Shown one piece after another: positions 22,277-30,981 of a stretch of 64,000 nt of DNA (positions are counted from its first letter, which is position 1; the number at the start of each line of letters is the position of its first letter). Both the position numbers and the translations under genes were made by a program. A model generated the notes under the pieces. That model was not told the DNA's origin. It searched no databases and saw only the letters and a program-made list of their open reading frames with translations. The stretch covers positions 1-64,000 of the forward strand of contig JAFMDF010000016.1 in assembly GCA_017857395.1 (NCBI GenBank), in the 5' to 3' direction. Origin of the DNA: Bacteroidota bacterium (lineage in GTDB: Bacteria; Bacteroidota; Bacteroidia; Chitinophagales; Saprospiraceae).

Positions 22277-23533
22277 TTATTTAGTTATCCATTCGCCAAT
22301 CAACTGGATTCCTTCTATCACCTGGGGAGCAAGAGATTCAGCTCTAGCATTTGGATTTTCTTTTATCATTTGGAGTGCTTTTTGGCCATCAAAATCTACA
22401 TAGGATAATCTTGCTCCAAGAAATTCTTCTGGCATTCCAAAAGCACTTAATGGAAGTAAGGCAACGCCTGTCTTTTCCAAGAGTCTTTCGCATAATTGAT
22501 GGCTCGTAAATATATTCTTACTGTTTAATCTAGCTTTATAATAATTGAAGTTTGGCATCAAATAAAAACCTCCTTCCGGATTAGGGTGACTTATATTCTT
22601 TTGTAAAAGAATAGCACTAGCAGCTTGTGCGATTTTCTTTAAGATTAATTTGGAATGAGTTAAATAGTCTTCAATTTCTGAACCGCCTTCATAAGCTTTT
22701 ACCGCAGCGTATTGTATTGGAGCAGAAGTAGTAGTAAAAGTTTCACTTGCTACAACCGCCATTTTATCCAATAACCAACGAAGTTCTTTTGGAAAGACAA
22801 AAGTACCTAGTCGCCATCCACCTGCACCACACCATTTACTCAATCCGCTAGAAACAATAGTGCCTTCTGGATAATATTTGGCAATGGATTCGTGTTTGCC
22901 CGTATGGTGAACATCTCCATATATTTCGTCTGATAAAATTAAAATATTATGCTTTCTGGCAACCTGAACAATGTTTTCTAATTGCGTCTTATTCAAACTA
23001 CTACCTGTTGGATTAGAGGGATAATTTAAAATTAAAATACGAGGTGTATTTAATGCTTGTTGGCAATAATTATCTAATGTTTCGCCATCCAATAGATAAC
23101 CATTCTCCACTTTAGTTGTCAACCATTGATGAACTTTATTTGCTAAATGAGCTTGTGGTTCATAAGATACCCAACTTGGTTGAGGCAATAATAACTCTCC
23201 TTGATAAATCATTTGCGTCAAAAACAATAACTCTTTTGAACCAGGACCAATTAATACATCTTCTGCGCTACAATTTATTTCAAATTTCTGTTGGTGATAA
23301 TTCGCTACTGCTGCTCGAAGAGAAAACAACCCCCTAACAGGCAAATAATCTTTTTGATGAGCATTATCTTTTAATGCTTGTACGACCACCTTTGGTACAG
23401 GAAATGGAGATTGTCCAAAACCTAGTTTATAAACCTTTTTACCTGCTTTTACTAAGTCATTACTTCGTTCATTAATAACTAAGGTAGCAGAAGGTTTTAA
23501 ATTCGTAATATTTATATTAATTGGTTGATTCAC
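22277..23533 (-). CDS. Class I/II PLP aminotransferase
   Basis: A 418-aa cytoplasmic fold-I aminotransferase. Motifs in order: YLPVRGLFSLRAAVANYH, the pyridine-ring Asp region ILSDEIYG, LNYPSNPTGS, the Schiff-base Lys in SSGLSKWCGAGGWRLG, and a substrate-carboxylate Arg near the C-terminus (GARLSYVDFDG). It belongs to the aspartate/aromatic aminotransferase group; the exact amino acid is not clear. It has its own direct-repeat promoter and is separated from the polyamine operon by the IS630-like element. A truncated duplicate of its first 46 codons is at 13346-13555. Confidence 0.9.
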   Translation of the reverse strand: MNQPININITNLKPSATLVINERSNDLVKAGKKVYKLGFGQSPFPVPKVVVQALKDNAHQKDYLPVRGLFSLRAAVANYHQQKFEINCSAEDVLIGPGSKELLFLTQMIYQGELLLPQPSWVSYEPQAHLANKVHQWLTTKVENGYLLDGETLDNYCQQALNTPRILILNYPSNPTGSSLNKTQLENIVQVARKHNILILSDEIYGDVHHTGKHESIAKYYPEGTIVSSGLSKWCGAGGWRLGTFVFPKELRWLLDKMAVVASETFTTTSAPIQYAAVKAYEGGSEIEDYLTHSKLILKKIAQAASAILLQKNISHPNPEGGFYLMPNFNYYKARLNSKNIFTSHQLCERLLEKTGVALLPLSAFGMPEEFLGARLSYVDFDGQKALQMIKENPNARAESLAPQVIEGIQLIGEWITK

Positions 23534-23561
23534 TTATCAGCATTTTAGTTCAAAAAATAAC

Positions 23562-23595
23562 TAAAAGTAGTAGGCGATTCTGAATAAATTCTGAA
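23562..23595 (-). promoter_or_regulatory. Direct-repeat promoter of the aminotransferase gene
   Basis: Minus strand: two perfect TTCAGAAT copies (23595-23588, 23584-23577), 7 bp, TACTTTTA (23569-23562; last base differs from TAnnTTTG). It is the last site of this type in the window. Confidence 0.75.
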
Positions 23596-23804
23596 ATTTT
23601 AGGTTGATTTTAAAAAGACCAAGAGATTAATTCTTCAACTAGAGAAACCTTTTAAATATGTTAAGCATTTATCAAACAAGATTTATGGATTTGACAAAAG
23701 TATTTATTGGGCAAGCATCCGTATTTATTTTTATAAAATTCTTCTATTGATTTCATTTTATCCAAAAATTAGGTGTCAACCGAATGGATAAACTTGTCAA
23801 AATA

Positions 23805-25349
23805 TTACCGAGCAGCCTCCTTTTCATACCCTAAAAATTTACTAGCCCAAATAATAAAATGCTTCATATTTGGCGCATCCGTATGCCCGCCGTCATGCTG
23901 CCGCCATGCCAGATGACCATCTAGCATATCCGTACTATGAGGTGGCATAATTTCCTTTAAATAATCATTAGACACCCCAAGGTCTTTTACACCTAAGAGT
24001 TTATAAACTGAACCAGCGGCAATAGTTGCCATATAACTGCCTTTTTGGTCTAACCAATTAGCGTCGCCCTTTTCAGGTATGCCGTAGCTAATAAAAGTAG
24101 GTCGTGGCGCACAAAGCGCAATCAATTCATGGGAATCGACCCGTAAATCACAACCTGTTTTACTACCAAAACTAGATTCAGCCGTACCATATTTTAAATA
24201 ATTCCCTGCCATCCAATGACTTTCTCCAGAACCTGTCAAATTTTCAACTCCTTCTCCAAATACTCGTCTATGCAAAGTCGCCCCTCCTTTGCCTGATGAA
24301 CCAATTAATCCAGTTGCAAAGCGAGGTTCAAATGCAAGCGTTACTAAGGCGGCTTTACCAAAACGAGAAACGCCTTCAATACCAACTCTTTTTGCATCTA
24401 CACTTTCATCCGTTTCTAGATAATCCAATCCTCTTGCTGCACCCCAAGCCCAAGCTCTTAATGTTCCCCAATCATCAGGCTTACGATGTTGCCCTTTGTT
24501 GACTAAACCAATAATTCCTTTGGTCAAACCAGCACCATTATCGGCTTGAATACTAGCTGGTTCAATGGTCGCATAGCCCCAGCCAGCGGCTAATAATTGC
24601 TCGGTCGAAGGCAAATCTCCTTCTGGTAACGGTGCCCAAAAATTGGGTCGGGGCAATCTTGTAATTGGACTATAGGCGGGATATTTATCAAATATTTCCT
24701 TCGTTTTAGGGTCGTGTTTTATCATCATTTCCTTAAAAGAATGGTTCAAAATTTCCAAATCTTTTGAGGAAGGTTGAGCAGGTGCTGGGAACGATGGACG
24801 ACCAAACATCATTAGAACAGGAACTGGCCCTTTTACATTAGTAGGCACCACCAACATCATATTAATGTTCACATTGATGGACGGAAAAGTACTATTATCT
24901 ACATGGCCTATTAGTTTTTTGGCAATAACGGGCGTACGTCGCACAAATTCTCTATCTTCAATGGCTACCGTCCAAGTTACTTTAGGATCATTATTGGGAA
25001 CTCGCCCATACACTTCTTTTTCAAAATCTTCTATTAATTCTGGTCTGCGTACTTTCCACCAAGTAGCGGCATTCGTTACTTTTTTTCCTTTTTTGGTGGT
25101 CAAGGCATCAGGTAATTCGGGACACGGATTCGCCAACGCCTCGTCGTAATTGGCAGCATTAGGAGCGGTTGGATTACCACTTGGGCCTGGTCTTAAAGCG
25201 GTAATACCTAGTTGTTCCATCATCTGGGCTTGGTTTGCTTGATTCCCTTGATGAATTTTTGCTCTTTCTTCTTTCGATAAAAAGAATTGGGCATTTAGTG
25301 TTGAAACTAGGATAATGCAGCCTAATAAAATACAGCTAAATTTGTTCAT
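23805..25349 (-). CDS. Glucuronoyl esterase-like hydrolase (CE15 type)
   Basis: A secreted alpha/beta hydrolase of 514 aa with an N-terminal signal peptide (FSCILLGCIILVSTLNAQ). The nucleophile Ser is in GIEGVSRFGKAAL. The CE15-like block SHWMAGN to DSHELIALCAPRPTF and the catalytic His in WRQHDGGHTDAPN are present. CE15 enzymes cleave esters between glucuronic acid of xylan and lignin alcohols. The gene lies 21 bp downstream of the GH51 arabinofuranosidase on the same strand, fitting debranching of arabinoglucuronoxylan. Product and substrate are inferred from family. Confidence 0.88.
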   Translation of the reverse strand: MNKFSCILLGCIILVSTLNAQFFLSKEERAKIHQGNQANQAQMMEQLGITALRPGPSGNPTAPNAANYDEALANPCPELPDALTTKKGKKVTNAATWWKVRRPELIEDFEKEVYGRVPNNDPKVTWTVAIEDREFVRRTPVIAKKLIGHVDNSTFPSINVNINMMLVVPTNVKGPVPVLMMFGRPSFPAPAQPSSKDLEILNHSFKEMMIKHDPKTKEIFDKYPAYSPITRLPRPNFWAPLPEGDLPSTEQLLAAGWGYATIEPASIQADNGAGLTKGIIGLVNKGQHRKPDDWGTLRAWAWGAARGLDYLETDESVDAKRVGIEGVSRFGKAALVTLAFEPRFATGLIGSSGKGGATLHRRVFGEGVENLTGSGESHWMAGNYLKYGTAESSFGSKTGCDLRVDSHELIALCAPRPTFISYGIPEKGDANWLDQKGSYMATIAAGSVYKLLGVKDLGVSNDYLKEIMPPHSTDMLDGHLAWRQHDGGHTDAPNMKHFIIWASKFLGYEKEAAR

Positions 25350-25370
25350 AATATCGCATCAATTTTTTCC

Positions 25371-26909
25371 TTAATTCAAAGCGAAAACCACCACAGAAAA
25401 AGCAGGAATGGATAACAAAATTTCTTCTCCATCCAATTTAGCACCATCGAAATCACTAGTTTGTACGGTATTTGGTGCGTCAAAAGTATTATGTGCCTGT
25501 AATCTATCAGCGGTTAAAATACGTCCAGAAATGCTATTGACTTCCATACCTCTAACAGCAACTCGAACCTCCTGCGTGGTGGATGCATGAATATTTACCA
25601 AAGAAATATGGACTTTCCCTTCTTCATTAACAGAGGCAGAGGCGGAAATAGCTTTTAACCTTTTATCCCCCAATTGATAATCGGCAGACTTTACATGAAT
25701 TGGAATCATTTTAGCATCTTGATGCACTTTGTATAATTCCAAAACGTGATAGGTAGGGGTTAATAACATTTTCTCCTTATCGGTTAAAATGACAGCTTGT
25801 AACACATTGATGGTTTGTGCCAGATTGGCCATTTTTACCCGTTCGCAATGATTATTGAACGTATTCAAAGTAGTGCCAGCAATCATAGCATCTCGCATCG
25901 TATTTTGTTGATAGAGAAAACCAGGATTAGTTTCGGGTTCTACTTCGTACCAACCGCCCCATTCATCTACTATTAAACCAACTTTTTTTTCAGGGTCGTA
26001 TTTATCCATGATGTTGCTATGCGCCTGAATGTGGTCGTCCATTGCCAAAGCTTTTGTCATCGTTTTAAAATAGATGTCTTCCTCAAATGTGGTAGATGGG
26101 CCTTTTGCACTCCAATCAATAACAGCATAATGATGGAGAGAAATGCCTTCCATCAATTTCAAAGGAATGTTTTTCATTAAAACTTCCGTCCATTTGACAT
26201 CACCAGAAGAACTTCCTGCCGCAATCCGATAAATATCACTTCCTTTGGCAGCAGCGGTTAAGTAAGTGGCATATTGTCGATATAAATCTGCATAATATTC
26301 CGCACGCATATTACCTCCACATCCCCAAGCTTCATTACCTAAACCCCAATATTTCACATTCCAAGGGTCTTTTTGTCCATTTTCGATTCTTAGTTTGGTC
26401 ATAGGGCTTTTGTGGTCAGCATTGGTATATTGCACCCAATCTGCTAATTCCTGCACCGTTCCACTACCGACATTGCCAGAAATAAAGGGTGCTGTTTCGA
26501 GTTGTTGACAGAGTTCTAAAAATTCGTGCGTACCAAAGCTATTATCTTCTGTGATGCCCCCCCACCAAGTATTTACTATTGTTGGGCGTTTTTCTTTTAC
26601 TCCAATGCCATCTTTCCAATGATAGGTATCTGCAAAACATCCACCGGGCCAACGTAGGTTAGGAATATTTAACTTTTTTAAAGCATTTACAACATCGGTT
26701 CGCATGCCTTTATTATTGGGAATCAATTCGTTATTTTCGCCAACATAAAAACCGCCGTAGATGCAACGGCCTAAATGTTCAGAAAAATGACCATAAATAT
26801 GGCGACTAATTTGGTGTTCCGCTAAATCTACATTTAGGGTGATTTGGTTTTGAGCCAATAGGGTAGTGCTTAGACAACTGAAAACAATTAGCGTTTGTAA
26901 AAATTTCAT
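25371..26909 (-). CDS. Alpha-L-arabinofuranosidase, GH51 family
   Basis: A secreted enzyme of 512 aa from ATG 26909, which opens a clean signal peptide (MKFLQTLIVFSCLSTTLLAQ); the frame is open 14 codons further up. The GH51 barrel shows LRWPGGCFADTYHWKDGIG, the acid/base Glu in WGLGNEAWGCGG and the nucleophile Glu in LIVDEWGGWYE. The C-terminal beta domain starts near residue 395. It removes arabinofuranosyl side chains from arabinoxylan or arabinan. It is co-directional with the CE15-like gene. Confidence 0.93.
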   Translation of the reverse strand: MKFLQTLIVFSCLSTTLLAQNQITLNVDLAEHQISRHIYGHFSEHLGRCIYGGFYVGENNELIPNNKGMRTDVVNALKKLNIPNLRWPGGCFADTYHWKDGIGVKEKRPTIVNTWWGGITEDNSFGTHEFLELCQQLETAPFISGNVGSGTVQELADWVQYTNADHKSPMTKLRIENGQKDPWNVKYWGLGNEAWGCGGNMRAEYYADLYRQYATYLTAAAKGSDIYRIAAGSSSGDVKWTEVLMKNIPLKLMEGISLHHYAVIDWSAKGPSTTFEEDIYFKTMTKALAMDDHIQAHSNIMDKYDPEKKVGLIVDEWGGWYEVEPETNPGFLYQQNTMRDAMIAGTTLNTFNNHCERVKMANLAQTINVLQAVILTDKEKMLLTPTYHVLELYKVHQDAKMIPIHVKSADYQLGDKRLKAISASASVNEEGKVHISLVNIHASTTQEVRVAVRGMEVNSISGRILTADRLQAHNTFDAPNTVQTSDFDGAKLDGEEILLSIPAFSVVVFALN

Positions 26910-26937
26910 AATGATAAGTTTATTGTACTTTATTCTG

Positions 26938-26970
26938 AGAGCTGCCAGCACTCCAAGTGCTGGCAGCTCT
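26938..26970. repeat. Perfect 15-bp-arm extragenic palindrome
   Basis: AGAGCTGCCAGCACT (26938-26952), loop CCA, AGTGCTGGCAGCTCT (26956-26970). It is in the 90-bp gap between the dehydrogenase-like gene and the GH51 gene. There is no T-run on either side. Confidence 0.8.
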
Positions 26971-26999
26971 TTCCCAGACGAAAAACTTTAGAATAAAGA

Positions 27000-29849
27000 C
27001 TATTGAATGACCGATTCTTTTGATTTAAATTCTAGTGAATTAATCGTAACCAATATTTGTCCCTCCACAGCATCTGGATTTTTGAAGACCAAATAAACAG
27101 GACGTTTGCCTGAGATAGCATTAAGTGCAATCTGAAATTTTGGTTTAAACATATTCCGAACTCGCCGAAAACTAGGTTCTCGTCCTTTTTTGCCGCCTTT
27201 TTCCCAAGCTGTTCGTAATTTTTTTAATTCTGCTCTAAAATCAACTTCAACAGGTATTACTTTTTCGGTAGCCCCAACTAGTTCTCCATCTGGTGCGTCC
27301 AAACGAACTTCAATGATGGCACCTGCAGCATTTACTCTAGTAGAAGTTTCTGCTCCAATTTCAAGTTCACTAATGCCCGTCAAATCTAAATCATGATAAC
27401 CTAGATAACCATTATGCTCAATAATATTAAAAGACCGTCCTGGCGTAGTGAGTAGCTGTGTGCCTTTTGCTTGGTCATATTTTTCTGGATTGATTACTGG
27501 ATTACGTAAAGCAATGATTTTTTCACCTGTTAATGCCCCCAATTTTTCAGTACCTTTATCTTTATAGGCTACTCTTAGCAAATATCCGCCTTTGCCATTC
27601 GTACCTTTAGGCGACTCCATCGTAAAAGTACCTTGTTGAGGAAGTACTTTTGGCGCCGCTTGTGGATTATTTAAACTCATAATAAATTCCACCATTAGCG
27701 CCGCATCGCTCTTTGATAAATTCGGATGGGCGCTCATACCATGTTCTCCCCAAATACCCACACTTCCATTGATGATTCTATCCGCAATGACCGCTTGCCC
27801 TTTTGGGTCATTTTTATATTTTTTAGCCACTTCGATATAACTAGGTCCAATAGATTTTACATCAATTCGATGGCAGGATAAACAATCGCTTTTGTCGATT
27901 AATGATTTTCCTCTAGAAAAGGTTACCCACTCATCTGCTGCTACATGATTTTGGGCAATTTCAATAGGGTCAAATCCTTCGGGCGCATAATCAAAATTGA
28001 CCGAAACTTCTTCCTGTTGAATATTTCCTGCTGCCATCGAACCATCTTCTTTATCGGCTACTTGAATAGCATAGCTTATCGGATTATTAGGAAAGTAAAA
28101 AGATTGATTCCCTTCTGTGATTTGAATATCTACAACGGGAGGTTCGTTTCCTGCTGCTATTTCAAATATTTGTTCACTACTATTGCCTTTACTATCCGTA
28201 ACGGTTAGGTAAATATTATATAAGCCTTCTTCTTCTAAAGTGACCGTTGGATTTGATTCTTGAATCGTTTTATTCGTGCCATCTTCCGAAACAATCGTCC
28301 ATTCATAATTCAATTTATCCTTGTCATAATCTTCCGTTCCTTCCGAACTTAATTGAATTTTTAGGGGTATTGCGCCCGCTAATCTATCCGCACTTGCCTT
28401 AACCACAGGAGGTCGATTACCTCCATTATATTGAATCCGTTTAACGTAGGCATTATCATTTCCTCTAAACCAAGCAGAACCGTATTCTAACACATATAAA
28501 TCTCCGTCTGGACTGAATTGAATGTCAATCGCACTTTGAAAACTCTCGTTAGGTAGGAATGGCTCCATCGATACATAATCTCCGTTTTCATCCAATGTTA
28601 CCGACATTATCCAACCTCTCATAAAATCAATAATCAACCATTTTCCATCATAATAAAGAGGAAAACGTTTGTCGGATTCAGGAAAATCAGCCTGTCTATA
28701 AAGCGGCCCACCAGTTGCATTTCTACCAGCACTTCCCAATAAAGGAAACTCCTCTGAATTGGCATACGGATACCAAATAAATGCTTTTTGGGGAGCAGGC
28801 AACTCCGTTAAACCCGTATTATTAGCGGAAGTATTAACTGGATTATTAACATCAAATAGGCCATAAATGGAATCGGTGGCATAGTCATAATCGGCGTAAG
28901 GTTGATTGTCTCCAATGAAGTAAGGCCATCCGAAAAATCCAGGACCTTTTGCTTGATTAAATTCATCGTATCCACGAGGGCCTTGTTCGGTATCTTCGGC
29001 AGCATCAGGGCCAACTTCTCCCCAATAGATATAGCCTGTTTTGCTATCAATAGAAATTCTCCATGGGTTTCGGTGTCCCATCGTATAAATTTCAGGTCTT
29101 GCTTTTCCCCTTCCTTCTGGAAAAAGATTTCCTGCTGGAATCGTATAAGTACCATCATCTTCTGGATGAATTCTTAAAATTTTACCTCTTAAATCATTGG
29201 TGTTTCCAGAAGTTCGCTGGTCATCCGCATTTTTGTAACCTGGTCGTTCATCCAAATTAGAAGTTCCCTGAGGTGGATTAATCGTATTATTACCTGTGGT
29301 CAAAAATAGATTGCCATTTTTATCAAAGACCATTCCGCCACCCGTATGACAACAATCTTGTCGTTGGGTAGGATATTCTAAAAGGATTACTTTGGAGGCA
29401 TCATTTAAAGAATCGCCTTTATATTCCCAGCGAGCCAAAACGTGTTTTGTTTCGTCAGGGTCCGCATAAAGCATAAAAATCCAATGATTTTGCGCATAAT
29501 TCGGATGTGCAATGACGCCCATTAAGCCCTCTTCTGCGGTTCTTGACCGTCCTTCTTTATTGGTATAAATGGTATTGACGGGTACATGCCCAATTTGGCG
29601 TATTTCTCTGGATTCGACATTGAAGGTTTTTACGCCTCCTTCTCTTTCTACAATGACCATCTCCTCATTATTCAAAAAGGTAAAGGCCATTGGCTCATTT
29701 AAGGAACCTGGTTGGTTTAAGACGGAAGTCGTAAAACGATTTTCATCGGGTAATTGCTGAACGAGGCTTTCTTTTGTGGTTTGGCAAGCATAGTTTATCA
29801 AGCCTAATAAAAAAAAGATACCTACAAATTTTGTGGAAAATTTTATCAT
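27000..29849 (-). CDS. Sugar dehydrogenase-like propeller/PKD/cytochrome c lipoprotein
   Basis: A 949-aa exported lipoprotein (lipobox LINYAC near residue 21). Residues about 35-470 form a glucose/sorbosone dehydrogenase-like six-bladed propeller (GLMGVIAHPNY, CCHTGGGMVFDKNGNLFLTTG, MGHRNPWRISID). About 478-570 is a PKD domain. About 640-720 is a class I cytochrome c with CLSCH and a distal Met in GEHGMSAHPNLS. The C-terminal 170 residues are a CBM6-like beta domain (YLGYHDLDLTGISELEIG). It would oxidise a sugar or related alcohol, with PQQ as likely cofactor, and pass electrons to its own heme at the cell envelope. The co-factor and substrate are inferred. Confidence 0.85.
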   Translation of the reverse strand: MIKFSTKFVGIFFLLGLINYACQTTKESLVQQLPDENRFTTSVLNQPGSLNEPMAFTFLNNEEMVIVEREGGVKTFNVESREIRQIGHVPVNTIYTNKEGRSRTAEEGLMGVIAHPNYAQNHWIFMLYADPDETKHVLARWEYKGDSLNDASKVILLEYPTQRQDCCHTGGGMVFDKNGNLFLTTGNNTINPPQGTSNLDERPGYKNADDQRTSGNTNDLRGKILRIHPEDDGTYTIPAGNLFPEGRGKARPEIYTMGHRNPWRISIDSKTGYIYWGEVGPDAAEDTEQGPRGYDEFNQAKGPGFFGWPYFIGDNQPYADYDYATDSIYGLFDVNNPVNTSANNTGLTELPAPQKAFIWYPYANSEEFPLLGSAGRNATGGPLYRQADFPESDKRFPLYYDGKWLIIDFMRGWIMSVTLDENGDYVSMEPFLPNESFQSAIDIQFSPDGDLYVLEYGSAWFRGNDNAYVKRIQYNGGNRPPVVKASADRLAGAIPLKIQLSSEGTEDYDKDKLNYEWTIVSEDGTNKTIQESNPTVTLEEEGLYNIYLTVTDSKGNSSEQIFEIAAGNEPPVVDIQITEGNQSFYFPNNPISYAIQVADKEDGSMAAGNIQQEEVSVNFDYAPEGFDPIEIAQNHVAADEWVTFSRGKSLIDKSDCLSCHRIDVKSIGPSYIEVAKKYKNDPKGQAVIADRIINGSVGIWGEHGMSAHPNLSKSDAALMVEFIMSLNNPQAAPKVLPQQGTFTMESPKGTNGKGGYLLRVAYKDKGTEKLGALTGEKIIALRNPVINPEKYDQAKGTQLLTTPGRSFNIIEHNGYLGYHDLDLTGISELEIGAETSTRVNAAGAIIEVRLDAPDGELVGATEKVIPVEVDFRAELKKLRTAWEKGGKKGREPSFRRVRNMFKPKFQIALNAISGKRPVYLVFKNPDAVEGQILVTINSLEFKSKESVIQ

Positions 29850-29917
29850 TTTAGTAAAAATTGGTTTTCGATTTATTTTTGATACGCCAGATTTCTACCG
29901 AAACGCTGACCGCTTTA

Positions 29918-30739
29918 TTAATAATCAGAATATTCGGTAGGATAAAGAAACATAATATCTGCATGAGAGACACTATTTTTATATTTTTCCATCGCTTTTA
30001 ATTTTGTCCATTCGGGAGCGATACGAAATTCATTCCAAAGAGAATCTCTGACGATTTGATTCGGAAAAGTGGTCATGTATATCAAATTGGGCATCTGCGC
30101 TCCAGCAATGACATCTGCATAGAAGACAGCATTAAAGTTGAGTCGTTTAAATAATTTTACTTCTCCACCAGCATTAAACATGTCCACTTTTTTCTTATAA
30201 TAGGTTTCGGTAGGAGATTCATAGCTTCTCAATTCATACACTCGTTCTTTCCGAGCTCCTTTTACTTTTGTAGCTTCCATAAAAGGCATATCAGGAAAAG
30301 CTTTTAAGAGGGTCGTTTCAATCCTTAAGTAGGGTGGTTCTTTATAAGTCGCATTAAGGTATTCACTTCCTGCGGCTAAATACGCTTCATCTTTTGCTAA
30401 GGCATCTTCTATCCCTGCAAATTGATTTAAGGAAGTAAATGGAATCAAAACCATTAGCTTTTTTATAGCCGCCGTATCATTGGATTTAAATTTAAATACC
30501 CCAATATTATTGATGTTTTGTCGCTTTAAACCTGGTAGAAAAGCTTTTTCAAGATAAGTATCGACTGTTTGTACTTGTACTTCTGAATCGAGCGAATAAG
30601 TTTTTAGTTGATAAATTTCTCTTTCTTGAGGCTTTGCTGCTGTTGTTTTGGCATTTTCTTGAGGTGCTACTTTACAATTTGAAAAAATTAGGAGCGCAAA
30701 GAATAGTAGCAAAAATGGTGCAAAATTAAATTTTAACAT
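29918..30739 (-). CDS. NIPSNAP-like lipoprotein
   Basis: About 273 aa from ATG 30739, which opens a lipoprotein signal (FALLIFSNC). The frame is open 12 codons further up. It has two ferredoxin-like NIPSNAP repeats: REIYQLKTYSLDSE (about 40-140) and RVYELRSYESPTE (about 165-270). Bacterial NIPSNAP proteins have no settled enzymatic role. The gene lies 68 bp upstream of the sugar dehydrogenase-like gene on the same strand, so the two may form a transcript. Confidence 0.8.
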   Translation of the reverse strand: MLKFNFAPFLLLFFALLIFSNCKVAPQENAKTTAAKPQEREIYQLKTYSLDSEVQVQTVDTYLEKAFLPGLKRQNINNIGVFKFKSNDTAAIKKLMVLIPFTSLNQFAGIEDALAKDEAYLAAGSEYLNATYKEPPYLRIETTLLKAFPDMPFMEATKVKGARKERVYELRSYESPTETYYKKKVDMFNAGGEVKLFKRLNFNAVFYADVIAGAQMPNLIYMTTFPNQIVRDSLWNEFRIAPEWTKLKAMEKYKNSVSHADIMFLYPTEYSDY

Positions 30740-30981
30740 TGGTCGTCGTTTTGTGAATGAAAATGTTTGAGGCACAAACTAAGCCAATTAGTTGTATTTT
30801 TTTAATCAATAAAGTCTTCTTTTACATTGACTAGTTTTTTTTGGTAGGTCGGGAATAGCCAATCAACAAGCGAAGTGGATGGATTAGGATAGCAATTCCT
30901 ACTTAACCCTACAAACATTTTCAGGAAAATGTAGCCAAAAGAACCAGCTAGAAACTTTTGACTACAAAATTAGGTCAAGGA

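Noticed and set aside
28808-29158. 116-codon minus-strand frame inside the sugar dehydrogenase gene
   Set aside because: It lies fully within a well-supported gene in another frame and has no domain or promoter.
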